Part shown: positions 47,395-60,485 of the stretch, in pieces
How the letters are laid out: each line of letters opens with the position of its first letter
Numbering within the stretch: position 1 is the stretch's first letter
Source of the DNA: Benincasa hispida
Taxonomy: Eukaryota; Streptophyta; Magnoliopsida; Cucurbitales; Cucurbitaceae
Length of the DNA: 64,000 bases
Direction of reading: 5' to 3'
NCBI RefSeq assembly: GCF_009727055.1
Contig: NC_052360.1
Location: 70,600,603 to 70,664,602 of the forward strand
Position numbers and translations under genes: made by a program
The notes under the pieces: model-generated
What the model saw: the letters and a program-made list of their open reading frames with translations, nothing else
The model's database searches: none
Told to the model about the DNA's origin: nothing

Positions 47395-49202
47395 AGTAGG
47401 ATTGCTTTATCTTCTAGATTATATTATACTCATATACGAGTAATTGAAACATATGCAACAATAAACCTAAAGTTCATGAATCCAGACATATTTACAATTT
47501 GGCATGACTGATTGGGTCATCCAGGATCTATAATGATGAGAAGAATTATTGAGAATTCAAATGGACAGACATCGAAGAGCTAGAAGATTCTTCAATCTAA
47601 TGAATTACCATGTGATGCTTTCTCTCAAGGCGAATTAATCATTAGACCACCACTAGTCAAAGTGGGGACTGGATCACTTGCATTTTTAGAATGAATTCAT
47701 GATGATATATGTGGACCTATTAACCCACCGAGTGGACAATTTAGATATTTTGTGGTATTAATATACGCATTCAACAGATGGTCACATGTGTGCTTATTAT
47801 CAAGTCGAAATCTTGCATATGCAAGATTACTTGCTCAAATAATTAAGTTAAGAGCACAATTTCCTAATTATACAATTAAGACCATTCATCTTGATAATGC
47901 TGATGAATTTACATCCCAAGCTTTTGATAATTATTGTATGTCAATTGGAATAAGTATTGAATATTCTATAGCTCATGTTCATACACAAAATGGTTTAGTA
48001 GAATCATTCATAAAATATATGTAGTTAATTGCTAGACCATTACTTATGAGAGATAAGTTTCCTACATCTATATGAGACATGCTATTTTGCATGCAGCATC
48101 ACTTGTATACATTAGGCTAGTATCTTATCATAAATACTCGTCATTACAATTAGCTTATGACCATGAGCCAAATATTTTCCATATGAGAATTTTTTGATGT
48201 TCCAATTGCTCTACCACAATGTACTAGGATGGGTCCTCAAAGGAGGTTGAGAATATATATTGGATATGATTCCCCATCAATTATCAAATATCTTGAACCT
48301 CTGACGGATGGTGTATTTACTGCACGATTTGTTGATTGTTATTTTAGTAAGACAAATTTTCCAATATTAGGGGGAGAAGTTAAGAAATTGAAAAAAATAA
48401 ATTACATGGAATGCAATGTTATTGTCTCATTTAGATCCCCATACATATCAATGTGAACTTGAAGTTCAGAAGATAATTCATTTGTAAAATATAACAAATC
48501 AGTTACCAAATGCATTTATAGATGCAAAGAAAGTAACTAAGTCACATATACCCGCTATAAATGTTCTATAAAAAATGGATATCCTATCACAACGAGTTGT
48601 CACTAATGAATCTAGAACACGCTAGAAGCATGGTAGACCAGTGGGTTCCAAAGATAAAAATCCCTGAAAAAGAAAATTAATTAATAGTAAAAAAGACTTG
48701 GTTGAGGATTAAATATCCATGAACAAATCATTGACATGACTAGCGAGGAAAGTAAAATACTTAAAGATAATAATGAGATTTCAATAAACTATGTCATGAG
48801 AGAAAAAAGATGGAATCGGACCCATGAAGTTATTGACAACATTTTTGTATATAATGTTGCTCTTGATATTATATTTGAAAATGAGTATTCTGAATCAAAG
48901 TCTGTTGAAGAATGTTGACATAGAAAAGACTGGCTTCAACGGAAAAAAGTAATTGAGGCAGAGTTTAACTCACTTCAAAACATCAAGTTTTTTTACCGGT
49001 AGTTCGAATACCAGAAGGTGACAAACATGTGGGATATAAATAGGTATTTGTGTGGAAAGAAATGAAAATAAGGAGGTCACAAGATATAAAGCAAGACTAG
49101 TTACACAAGATTTTTTACAAAGACCTGGTATTGATTATGAGGAGACGTACATTCCGACAATGAATGCAATTACACTAAGATATTTAATTGGTCTGACTGT
49201 GT
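47395..49202 (+). pseudogene. Copia pol remnant, element C (older relative of element A)
   Basis: This corresponds to 38215-40030 of element A, but is clearly more diverged. The pre-integrase zinc finger is damaged (W-H-D-stop-L-G-H-P-G). The integrase core at 47752-48024 reads IYAFNRWSHVCLLSSRNLAY, then IHLDNADEFTS, then NGLVESFIK, so the second Asp and the catalytic Glu that A and A' have lost are retained. The linker and RT N-terminus (DYEETYIP, about 49137) are readable to 49200, where an LTR0-family LTR cuts in. It serves as the outgroup for ordering lesions in A and A'. Confidence 0.8.
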
Positions 49203-49800
49203 TATAGGAATGTATCAGCAATAGCGGAAGCAATAAGGATCATTTAAGCACTCTAATTCATTAATTTTGACAAAATATAAAGCATGCTCTTGCAGAAAAC
49301 AAGTGAGTTTCATGACATACCTTTGTAGATACTCTTCAAAGCTCGTTCTCCAGCTGTAATCTTCTCCGAATCTTGTTGCAGACCATCTCAAGATCTTCCC
49401 TACTATTCTCTTGGTGCTCTAGATTGAGTCGTGAGACTCAAAACAAACTTGAATCAAGGGATGATGGAGAATTGCTCACAACAGCAATCTTGTTGAAGAA
49501 CACTTTCTTCAGCACGAATTTTCTCTAATATTCACTCTTGATTGCATGCTCGAAATTTACTTCAATCTCTTCACTATATTGCAGATCATCATGCATGGAA
49601 GAGAGCTACATGAGTTGCAGCTCATGCTTAGAGTAAATGAAGAAGAGCAAATAGAAAATGTGTGAGCATGAAGAAGATGGATAATGGAAAAAGTTGTTTT
49701 TTCATTTTGTGTATTGTTTTTCCAATTTTCCAATTTTATCTCAAAATCAAAACTTGATTTTTCCAAAATTCATTTATTATTTTATTTACTTTATTTATTT
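49203..49800 (-). repeat. Truncated LTR of the LTR0 family
   Basis: It starts TGTTATAGGAATGTATCAGC, the U5 end in minus orientation, at the break in element C. It is alignable with 25410-25990 (GCATGCTCTTG, ATACCTTTG, CATGCTTAGAG). The similarity fades into A/T-rich text at about 49760-49800, before the LTR core, so most of the LTR is missing. Confidence 0.7.
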
Positions 49801-50372
49801 ATTTATTTTATATATTTATATGTTATCTTAAATTTATATTAGTATTTATTTATTTTATTATATATTATTAATATATTATTATTTTTCTCCAAATATTCGT
49901 ATTTTCATTATGCTCCGTTTGCTCTTCAAATTCATAACATTATTAATATTTTTCTTAACTTTCTTTAATATTTTTTGTGGTTGGATATGAAAATGTCATT
50001 TCAATCTTATAGATATTATCAAATTCATATTCAATAATATTATATAATATCGATTGAAATATTTGATTTTCTCAAGTTATGGATGATTATAGATGTTCAC
50101 GAGTTCTGGTCCCTGCAAAAAAATTTTAATTTCTGCAAGAACAGGTCTCGAGAACTTTCCACTTAAGTCCCATGTAGGAATTATTCTTCCCTTATTATTA
50201 TTATTTTTGCCTGATTAAATAAAAATATATATTTGTTTTTGGAGAGTTTCTTCATTAAAATATCCAATTCTTTAATGGAAATTTTCATTTAAAAGAAAAT
50301 ATTGAATTTCCTAATTAAAAAATATATAATTGTTCATGCAAAATTTAAATTTAAGAGATCTTATATACATAG
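49801..50372. other. AT-rich DNA without recognisable genes
   Basis: Mostly TTTATT/ATATTA text. No coding or repeat family was recognised. Confidence 0.5.
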
Positions 50373-51135
50373 GTACATAGCCTTGTTCTTTCTTTTTTTT
50401 TTTTTTTTTTTTTTAATATTTGTAATACATAGTAGAATAAGAAAAAAATTTAAAAATATATTACATCTAAATATTTGCAATATGTATGAGAGTTGACTAG
50501 TCAATCTTTGATTTTTTTTTTTTTTAATTTTCAATTTCGCCCTCTTGTCTTATTTGTTGTACACCTTTTTTTTAGTCTTTTTATTTTACTTCGATTTTTA
50601 CTTCTTTCTTCACTTTTTTTCATTTTTTTCATTTTATTTTCTTTCTCACTTCTTCTTTCTTTTTTTTTTTTTATTTTATTTTGTTTCTTTCTTTTATCCG
50701 ATTTTTACTTCTTTTCTTTATTTTTTTATTTTTTTCTATTTCCTTCCTTTTTCTCTTTCTTTTTCTTTCCTTTATTTTTTATTTTTTCCATTTCCTTCTT
50801 TTTTCACTTTCTTTTTCTTTTCTTTTAATTTCTTATTTTTTCTTTATATTTTTTAATTTTTTTTTCTTTTTCCTTTCTCCGATTTTGCTTCTTCCCTTAT
50901 CTTTTTTTTATTAATTTTCTTTTCTTTTCTTTCTCCATTTTTTTGCTTCTTTTCCTTTCTTTCTTTTTTAGTTTTTTCTTTCATTTGTCCGGTTTTTGCT
51001 TCTTTTTTTTTTTTATTTTTAATTTTTTTCTTTCTTTTTTTTTCCAGTTTTGCTACCTCTCTTTCTCTTATTTTTAAAATTAATTCTGTTCCTTTTATTT
51101 GAATTTTTTCTCTTTCCCTTTTTTTTCACAAGAAT
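50373..51135. repeat. Polypyrimidine tract
   Basis: About 760 bp. The first part has a T run (50390-50414). From about 50510 onward the plus strand is almost only T and C, built from TTTTC, TTTCTTC and TTCTTTTT words. Open frames across it give only Phe/Ser/Leu strings and are compositional artefacts. Confidence 0.88.
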
Positions 51136-51239
51136 TATGAGGTCGAGTTCCATACGCATGACTTGAAAGTACTCAATTCATAAGTGACTTAACACCAACA
51201 AACCAATCATCAAGAAATTTTGATTATTTATAACAAACA

Positions 51240-52345
51240 ATAAATATAAATAACAAATGAAAGTTATCAGTGATAGTCACTAATATTTTTCTATCATTGA
51301 TAGCTTATCTTTGATTATATTTTCATAGTATAGCCACTTATAGAAATCCTATCATTGATAGCCATCTTAGTGAATTTAATTAATAAAGTTGAATCTCGAA
51401 CTAAAATATAAGTGGAATGCCTAGAAGTTATACTAATAGCTGTTTATTAGTGATAGAAGCTATCATCGAAAAGAAAAGGAATTACAAATGTTTGGGAAGG
51501 ACGAGAAAGGGGCAAAAAGGTGTTCGGTGGCTATGATTGATAGAAGCTACTACTGATAGCATGTTACCAATGATAGAAGCTAATACTAATAGCATGTTAT
51601 TGATGATAGAAGCTAGCCGATAGCACGTTATCGGTGATAGAAGCTACCACTGATAGCACGTTATCGGTGATAAAGAACTATCATTGATAGCATGATATCA
51701 GTGAGATCATTGATAGCATCTTATTAGTGATGTTATCAGTGAAAGAAGCTATCACTAATAACCACAATATGAGTAATATTAGCGATATCAGTGATAAAAC
51801 TTAGGTGATATCTATATATCGAGTTTCTTTCAAAGGTGATAACAAGTTATTAAAGTCTATCATTGATAGCCTTAAGTGTTAATATTTCAAGGTTGATTCT
51901 AATTGATGAAAGTCTATCGTGATAATGACTGATAGCTGCTATCGGTGATAGCCATGATAAAAGATTATTAGTGATAACTACTATGGTAATCAAAGTTGTT
52001 GGTCTTATTTCAAAGTTGATCACTATTTATAAATCTATCATTGATAGCTACTGATAGCCTTAAGTAGTAATATTTCAATGTTGATTCCAAATGATAAAAG
52101 TGAATCAATGATAGCTATTAATAATTGATAGCAAATTAAAAGCTAATATTTCAAGATTGTATTAATTTTTCTCAAATTGAAAGCTATCGCTGATAGCAAC
52201 TATCATTGATAGCAATTGATAGAAGCTATCAGCAATAACAGATGATAGCAATTATCAGTGTTATCACTGATAGCTACTATCAGTATCAGTGGTTATCACT
52301 GATAGTTGCTATCAGTGATACCTTTTAATTTGAGAAAATCGGGAA
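51240..52345. repeat. Degenerate array of CTATCANTGATAG-type palindromic words
   Basis: Dozens of GATAG/CTATC words in both orientations. Many pair as CTATCATTGATAG or CTATCAGTGATAG, often inside a longer 'tgatagaagctatca' unit. Density is highest at 51530-51760 and 52180-52325. There is no fixed unit length and no unique spacers. The same words form the core of the MITE-like elements at 4003 and 9379 and occur at 480-880. Confidence 0.82.
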
Positions 52346-54996
52346 GAAGCGAACAAAATGGTGACTAGGCATGAGTTTTTTAGTCTTTTACCAATTTTTG
52401 ATTTATATATGCAATTATTTTATCCTTGTACTACATATTCTATTATTTTAGGCTTGAATTCTATTTATGCAACTTACCCTTTTTTTTTTATGTAAATTAG
52501 GACAAAGACGAGGATGGATTCAAAAGTCAGAGTTGAGGACAGAAACGCGTAGGAATGCATCGAAGTCGGGGATAAAGAATGTATGCTCCATTTTTGTTTC
52601 AAAAATTTTGTTCCGGTTTTCTCTCTCATTTTCACTTAAATATGATTTTGAATTTCCATTCCATAAGGTATGAGTCTCACGAGAAAGAAGAATATTTTTA
52701 ATTACGTTTAAATTTGTAAATTTTTTTCCATATGTAAACCATAGTTGTGGTCACATGTTCTATTAGTAATTTTATTTTGCTTTTCCAAGTTTTTCACATT
52801 AAAATTTGTCATATTTTCTTTTACAATGGTAATATTAGACACTTTATAGGACTGACTATATTATTACTAAAGTTAAATGGACATTTTCATCCCAAAAATT
52901 AGTTGAGATGTGAGGTTTTTCTCACTCATAATGACATTAACATCAACTTCTTTCAAGATAGCCTAATTAATACAAAAATAATTATTTTTGTTTTCTTTTG
53001 GTTTTTTTCTTCCAATTTTTAAAAACAATTTGGTTCTTCCACTCTTAGGAGTTTCATGATTAAATTTTACCTTTTTCCTCTCTTAATTATTAGGCATGAG
53101 AAAAATCCAAATTAACAATTTTTTGTGGTAATTAATATGATAAATTATGGTGTGTCATTTTATTTTGACAAAATAGACATCCAACATGTCATATTCATTG
53201 AAAAACATATACAAATGCTAAGTTTTCAAACATTATGTTGATTTAAAGTGCAAGAAAAATGGAAAAATGGAAAAATGTTAGGTTTAATCTCATAGTATAT
53301 TTGATATAATATCATGTAAGATATATACCACTTTTTTCAAGGATGGAATAAAAAATAACTTCATAAAATCAATATAAATTACGTTCATTTTTCCATTAAA
53401 TAGAAAAAACGTAACCGATAGACGATAATAAAATTTTTAAAACTAAAGTTCAATTAAAGAAATTTGAACCTCAATATTAGAGGAAAGAAAAAACCAAAAA
53501 GATAAAACCATTACTTCAACTCCCTTTTTCTTCACTTTCCCATGTCTTGGTTTTTAGTGTTCACATGTGATGTGGTAAGGACATAACATTCATGTTACAT
53601 TGTCTATATTAAAGTTCTTTAGGTCCTTACCATTGTTACAAAGTTAGTCCATGTGATATTATTATGAGTAAAAGAGGAGCATTTTTTATGAACAAGAATG
53701 TAGTCTTTTCTCCAACCTTTAATATATAATCAAATTAGAAACTTTTTATGCGTGAAAAGTTTTTATTATTATTATTATTATTATTCTTACACGAAAAATT
53801 GATCGTTTTTTGTTAAAAGAAAAATTTATAAGCTTGTGTCAATGTTTAATATATTAATGACTTTATAGAAGAATTCAATTGTTGATTCTAGCTAAATACA
53901 CATGTTTTCAAGTTGTACTAGTTTAATAGTCTTTTAACTCGTGTTTTTTCTTTAAAAATTAATGTTTTTTTTTTCATTTTTTTGCTTTCGAGCGAAGGAG
54001 GTTTTTTATTTTATTCATTTTTTTTCTTTTAACGAGGAGGATGAGGTAGTTCGACAATTTTTGACTTGTATGTGTTTATGTTAGTTCTTTAACTCATGTT
54101 TTCTTTTACAAAAAAAAAATAAATTTTAATTTTTTATTTTTCGCTTTCGATAGAGAGGAGGTTCAACATCTTTAATTACTACATTTTTCAAGTGAATGAT
54201 CAATAATGAGCTAAATGTGATATAATAATGATCAAAAACCTACTAAGAAAATGACAATTAAGTTCAAGTTGTACACTTTCACCAAGTATTGAAGTGAAAA
54301 TAATTGAATGTAATATAATAGTTGGCATTTTGAAACAGCCATGCTCAAAATAGTTGTATGTAATGCATTTTACTATTCATTAGTATTCAATCTTTTGATA
54401 ATACCACCAAGGCTGCAATAATATTGTTGAATATTTTAAAGATATTTGTATTATTTATTATTTTATTTACTATTTTTTAATTGGTCAATCCACTCTATCC
54501 ATCAAATAAGAAGTGGCATTGATGGCCATTAATCGACTTGATAATAAGGTTATACTATTATAAAGTAGAATTTCTAAGAGTACTCTTTCAATCCCGCTTT
54601 CTTTTAAATTTCGTTTGATAATCATTTGATCTTTTATTTTAAATTTCGTTTGGTAGTTATTTAATTTTTGATTTCTTTTAAAAAACTTAAATTTATAGAT
54701 ATTATTTTCATCTTCTAAATTTCTTTTTTAGTTATCTACTTTTTATCAATAGTTTAAAAAACAAACGAAAATTTTGAAAACTAAAAAAATTATTTTTATT
54801 TTTGGAATTTAACGAAGAATTCAATCATTGTAGTTGATAAAGATGCAAGAAATGAAGAGGATAGACTTAATTTTCAAAAATTAAAATTAAAACAATTACC
54901 AAACGAGACCTTAATTATTGTGTATTTTGATTTGAACCTAAAGCAATCAAGGAGATTCGTAAAAAATTATAGCATCTACACAAAGCCTCTTGAAAG

Positions 54997-55047
<51 letters not shown>
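54997..55047. repeat. (ATT)17 microsatellite
   Basis: Uninterrupted ATT repeats, about 51 bp. They give a Leu run in the overlapping plus-strand frame, which is not taken as coding. Confidence 0.95.
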
Positions 55048-55048
<1 letters not shown>

Positions 55049-56057
55049 GACTCTTCAAAGATTGTTGTATCATTGGAGTGGGATGCTAGACAGCTAGTGA
55101 GAACACATCTTCTTTATGACAACGCATTATTAGTGTGCTTTTCAATACAAAAACTACGAGCTTTTATTTTATTTTTTATTTTTTTTAATGTTACAAATGT
55201 AATTATATACTAATTATTTCAAAAATTAATTTTTGTTCGTGATGTACTTAGTTGAGTTATTAAATATGAAATTGTTTACTATAAAGAGTTAATTAGTATG
55301 TAAATTTAAAATAATCTATATTTTGGAATACAGAGTTTTTATTTAATTCGGATATTTATAGGAAGTCTATGTTTGAGGCAGAGAGTTGTTTAACATGAAT
55401 TTCTGAAATTTCTAAGTTGATTTTATACTTTTTTTTTTTCTATTTGTATACTTTTTTTTTGCTACTTTTTTGCTACAATTATAGTTATATTACATCAAAA
55501 TTTTCAATTATAACAAATTTGATTTCAAATTTTCCTATTGTTGTACCTTTTGGTTTCCAATATCACTCAAATTGATCTGATATTGAATGAACGTTATATG
55601 AATTTAACAAATTTTCTTAACTAATTTGATATAAACTCTTGAGAATTATACATTTTTTTAATATTTGAGATAAATTTTAGAATATGTCCAAATTTAATTC
55701 GAAGGTTAGATTCTATGAAATTTTGATTTAGATATGGAATGAAACTCTAAAATAGGCTTTGTGATATTTGACTTGAGATAAAAATTTGCTTATGCACAAA
55801 TTCAAAATTTTATCTAACTTATATTTTCGTTTAAATTTTGACAAATTTGTAGATTATAATTTGAATCAAATTTTCTAATTTTATAAGATTCTAAATTGGT
55901 AAATTTGTTTAAAATATTGTTTTATTTAATATTTTTAATATTAATCTTTTTTTGATGTAATTGAAAATATCGGAAGGAGGAGAGAGAGAAATATTTGAAA
56001 TTTTTTGATAAATGTGCAGACTTCAATAGTGATCACTATTAAAGTTGGTGGATTAGA

Positions 56058-56157
56058 GTTATTTAACTCTCAACTGATTATGTGGATCAAATAGTAAACT
56101 CAACTAAGTTATTTAACTCTCAATTGTTTACGTGGATCAAAGAGTAAACTCAACTAA
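56058..56157. repeat. 50-bp tandem duplication
   Basis: Two head-to-tail 50-bp copies beginning GTTATTTAACTCTCAA at 56058 and 56108. They differ at only a few positions. Confidence 0.88.
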
Positions 56158-56754
56158 GTTAAAAGCTCAAACAATCCTAAGATTTCATACAAATATAATA
56201 TTGGGTAGGGAAAAGACATAAGACTAGAAAGATCTTGAAAATCTACCAAAACATCCACTTTGGTAGATTGTGTTATTTTATTAGGAAAAAGATGGAAAGA
56301 TTACTAGAGCCTAAGAGTCCATAGAAGTGACCAAAATAAAAAAAAAAAAATTGGCACTCTCATGAATGGTCCTTCTATTAGAAATAAGGCAAAGGAGAGT
56401 AAGTAGAGAACAACTCTTGAATAATGATATTAATTGTTACTTGGATGGTTAGCCCTTTTGTTAAAAACAAGTCAAATGCAAGGAGTTGGTAGAAAAATTA
56501 TTGAGATTCCTAACACTTTCATGGATGATTATTTTGCTAGGAGTATTGATTCTAATGTTATAAAAACACCACACTTTTTGTTATGTTGCTTAAAACTTGC
56601 TAAAATTTGTTTACAAGATCTCAGTTTTTATAAACTAGGGTACACTAGGAAATCTTCATGAGCTCTGTGATTTATAATAATTTTTAGTTCCACGTAATGA
56701 TTTAACTTAATTTTATGAAACAAATTATCTCGATAAAAGTTGGGATTTGAACCA

Positions 56755-56850
56755 AAGTGAGCTTAGATCAGTAGTAATTGGCATGACCTTTTATTCTAAG
56801 GTGGGAGATTCGATCCCCCATCCACCAATTGTTGTGCTAAAAAAACATGG
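56755..56850 (+). mobile_element. tRNA-derived SINE-like repeat
   Basis: The plus strand carries an A-box-like segment (TTAGATCAGTAGTAATTGG, 56764-56782). About 30 bp later comes a B-box-like GATTCGATCCCC (about 56807-56818). This spacing is that of a tRNA-type RNA polymerase III promoter. The surrounding text does not fold as a real tRNA. A SINE or tRNA relic is the best reading; its ends and tail are unclear. Confidence 0.5.
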
Positions 56851-56879
56851 GATTTGAAATCCAAATTCCACACGTGATA

Positions 56880-57130
56880 GACCCCAACATTCTCCTACAT
56901 TCCTTACGACCTGGTCATGCTTTTTACTAGTCTTGAATTAGTTTCGAGAGTGAAGATTATCTCCATAGAACACATCTTTTACCATGCTTTGTCCTCACAT
57001 ACATGCTTCCTAAGAAGTCACTCAACATTAAGATTGTTCCAAGCCAAGCATGTATAAGTTAAGAGTTTTTATGATTGAGCCACTAAAAACGAACGTGCAC
57101 TTTGTTTGTATAGATAGAAATAATTAGCGC
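56880..57130 (-). repeat. Dispersed repeat, copy 2 (see 5335-5640)
   Basis: The minus strand reads GTGGCTCAATCATAAAAACT followed by 'acatgcttggcttggaacaatctt'. This parallels the plus strand at 5395-5470 with many changes. Confidence 0.4.
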
Positions 57131-57454
57131 AAACAAAATATGTCATCCCTCGGCTTAAGTTATTGTTGATTATGGATAACTTATTTAAGTGGTTTCACAT
57201 GCTTATTTGGTTAAATTAAATGATTAAAGGAATTTGGGCTAAACGATGATTTAAATGAAAAACTAAAATTAGTAACATATTTGGAGCCAAAAGAAGCCAT
57301 TTAGAACATTTGAAGATCTGTTTGATAACATTTTTGTTTCCTGTTTCTGTTTCTTTTTTTCTATTTTTCATTTGTTAAGTAACTTATAATCATTTTCATT
57401 TCATGCTTTGTTTCTAATTTATTTAGGTTGAAAAAATTGGGCTTGGCCAGATGA
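57131..57454. other. AT-rich DNA without recognisable genes
   Basis: No gene or repeat family was recognised. The stretch ends where the N2 LTR starts to align. Confidence 0.5.
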
Positions 57455-58724
57455 TAGATATTTCATAAATTAATTATTAAATAAAATTTAATTAATTTAA
57501 TATCAAATATTAAATTAATTTTAACACATATACATCTTTATATATTTAATCATATTTAAATATATAACTTGTCCTATCCATTTAATTCTAAAATTAAAAT
57601 ATAATTATATCTCATATAATTACTAATTCCCTTAATTCTAATTTGAACGTTTCAAATTAACTTACCACGCTATTCTAGAGCTAGTCTATTACGAGCTAGT
57701 AGGGGGACCTTGCGGACCTACAGATCATGGGCTCCAACGATCCGAGATTAATTTGTTAAATACATTAGACCAAATTAGTCCCCATTCATTAACTAATGGG
57801 TCACTCTACTAAAACTCATAGTTGCACTCCCCTCACTATAGATATATTATGTCCACATGATTTAACCATAATCAGCAAGTCGACCCTTCACAGGTTGTTC
57901 ATAATAATGGCTAGGTCAAATATCTGTTTTATCCCCCAAGATTATGTCTTATTTCTCAAGTCCCTACTAATCCTCTAATGAACAGCTGGTTTTTTATCCA
58001 ATCACTAAACCAAACTCTCTCAGCCTAGTGAGAGGGTGGGGCCCCTTGTTCAAGACCTGGATTCAGTACTTGAGAGAACAACCTTTCTCTTATCCCTAAA
58101 TCGAGTAGGCGTGAACTCCGTCTTGCACCCTATGTCCCCAACTATCTATCCGGTCTTACCCCTGAAATGGGAGTCTTATTGAGCTGGCGTTGTTGAGCCA
58201 ATCCTCAGCTATGCAAATCTAAGGGCAATCTCGAATAAATAGGAGTTCATAGTTAGCTCAGGATTAAGATCGAGTTACCTAGGTCATCTAGGTGAAATAG
58301 TCAGTCTTAAACAGTAAATAGCGTTATAAAGTAAGAGTGACTTATTTCTTGGTCCTAATCTTATGCAAACTCATTGCATAGGACGCCCCCACTCCTCGTA
58401 TCATAACATGTACGAATTAGGATCACATCATATGTAGCACTTTACAACTCTTTGTAACAATTATAGAGTAGACCGCATCCAATGGTGTTACCAGAATAAG
58501 GTACCCAACCTCATTCATGTACCATAAATCATTTTGACTATTTACTCAAACCCGATCCACTCTTATGTCTCCACATAAAGTTCGAGTACTCATACACTAG
58601 TCATGAGTCTTAGTTTATTGGATTTAGACTTTCACACAATTTATGAGATCAATAACAAGTATATTGATAATAGAAAATGTTTATTATTTTACAAACTGCG
58701 AGTTTTTAGCACATAAACCCAATA
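57455..58724 (-). repeat. 3' LTR of N2 (U5 end missing)
   Basis: It matches the N1 LTR from about 26010 onward, so several hundred base pairs of the U5 side are absent at the left. The right edge is AAACCCAATA (TATTGGG where TGTTGGG would be expected). Right of it is the minus-strand tract CCAAGTAGGAG. The shared LTR core lies at 57697-57745. Confidence 0.75.
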
Positions 58725-58860
58725 ATACTCCTACTTGGACTAAAACTCTAATGGATCAATATATACAAATATATACAATGTTGAGATTACATGGAGAGAA
58801 TAAAATGTACAAATACAATAAACTAGGGCATCACAATACCCATCAATTCTCCCACTTGCC

Positions 58861-60300
58861 TTAGTGATACAAAACTCGTAGACCTAGTCCTACTAGGTGA
58901 CCCTCAAACACTTTAGCCGAGAGAACCTTAGTAAATGGATCAGCTAAGTTTTCTTGAGAAGCAATTTGGATGACGATAACATCTCTTCGGTGTACAATCT
59001 CCCTGATGAGATGGTACTTTCGTTCGATATGCTTTCCCCTTTTATGGCCTCGTGGTTCCTTTGAATTTGCAACTGCTCCACTGTTGTCACAATAGAGAGT
59101 GACAGGTAGGTGCATTTTACGAACTACTTCCAAATCTGTCAAGAACTTTCTAAGTCATACTGCTTCTTTTGCTACTTCACTTGCAGCTACATACTCAGCT
59201 TCCATTGTGGAGTCCGCAATACAACTTTGCTTGATGCTTCTCCACACAACTGCTCCTTCGTTAAGAGTAAATACTTATCTTAAAGTTGATTTCCTCGAAT
59301 CAATATCAGTTTGAAAGTCAGAATCAATGTATCCAATAAGGATTAGATCCTTAGGACCATACACGAGCATATAATCACTCGTTCTCCGAAGATACTTGAA
59401 AACGTTTTTAACAACAGTCCAATGGTCATGACTAGGATGGGACTGAAATCTGCTAACTATTCCTACGGCAAAGCATATATCAGGACGAGTACACAGCATT
59501 GCATATATCAAACTCCCAACTGCAGATGTATATGGAATTCGATTCATCTCCTCAACTTCTTGAGGCGTCTTAGGACTCTGTTCCTTAGACAAGTGAATTC
59601 CATGCCTGAAAGGTAAAGATCCTTTCTTGAAATTTTGCATTTTATACCTAGACAACATCTTGTCTATATAAGATGCTTGAGGTAAAGCTAATGTTATGTT
59701 CTTGCGATTCCGAACTATTTGGATTCCAAGAACATACTGTGTTTCTCCCAAATCTTTCATTGGAATTATGAAGCCAACCATCTCTTAACGTCAGCTAGAT
59801 ATTCTACCCCATTCTCAATGAGTAGAATATCATCAACATACAACACCTAGAAAAGGGCCAGTTTTGTTGACGATCTTCTTGTATACACAGGGTTCATCAA
59901 TATTTTGTTCAAATCTATAAGATTTGATCCCATCGTCAAATCTTATATTCCAGGAGCTAGAAGTTTATTTTAATCTATAAATGGATTGATTAAGCTTGCA
60001 AACTTTTTGCTCTTGACCCTGTTGTATAAACCCTTCTGGTTGAGACATATAAATACTCTATTCAAGATAGCCATTCAGAAAAGTTGTCTTGACATCCATT
60101 TGCCAATAATCATAAAATGTGGCTATGGACAAGAGTATTCTAATAGACTTTATCATGGCAACTGGAGAGAAGGTTTCTTCAAAATCTAACCCCTCTCTTT
60201 GGATAAACCCTTTTGCCACAAGTCTAGCTTTGCAAGTCTATACCTTACCAGCTTGGTCTCGTTTTCTTTTGTAGATCTATTTGCAACCGATGAGTTTTAC
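58861..60300 (-). pseudogene. Copia RT and RNase H remnant (N2)
   Basis: The RT N-terminal part is broken at 60300-59790. The box L-Y-V-D-D-I-L is intact at about 59829-59850. At 59275-59781 is an open RT C-terminus of 168 residues (MKDLGETQYVLGIQIVRNRK, then RPDICFAVGIVSRFQS, then GYIDSDFQTDIDSRKST, which begins RNase H). A stop or frameshift at about 59275 is followed by the RNase H end at 58861-59142 (LYCDNSGAVANSKEP, KRGKHIERKYHLIREIV, NLADPFTKVL). The RNase H body between them is readable at 59145-59270 with a stop. Confidence 0.85.
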
Positions 60301-60485
60301 CCCTTCAGATTGATCTACAAGATCTCAGACAGAATTAAAATACATAGATTCCATTTCAAGGTCTATGGCTTTAATCCATTGGTCTTTGTCCACATCGTTC
60401 ATTGCTTGATTAAACAACAATGGATCCTCTAAACCATCATCTGCTATAATGACTTGAGTTTCAGTTAAACCCATGTATCGGTCAG

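Larger units (their letters stand above)
52346..56740. other. Gene-poor AT-rich intergenic DNA
   Basis: No gene could be supported. A short patch of higher GC at about 52500-52580 gives a 68-residue frame with no recognisable features. Microsatellites lie at 53762-53785 and 54997-55047, and a tandem duplication at 56058-56157. Confidence 0.55.

Noticed and set aside
50493..50914. Overlapping plus-strand open frames of 77-111 residues
   Set aside because: They consist of Phe/Leu/Ser strings read from the polypyrimidine tract. They are compositional artefacts.
51240..52345. Possible CRISPR-like or classical satellite array
   Set aside because: The words have no fixed period, no unique spacers and occur in both orientations. 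A degenerate palindromic repeat in a plant genome explains it.
52467..52673. 68-residue frame in a patch of slightly higher GC
   Set aside because: A TTAG/GT layout around about 52497-52580 hints at an exon, but one short unrecognised exon is not enough to call a gene.
54920..55213. 97-residue plus-strand frame with a long Leu run
   Set aside because: The Leu run is the (ATT)17 microsatellite read in the TTA frame, and the rest has no recognisable content.
56434..56661. 75-residue plus-strand frame
   Set aside because: No recognisable motif, no homologous structure nearby, and ordinary AT-rich codon content. It could be a small gene, but nothing supports it.
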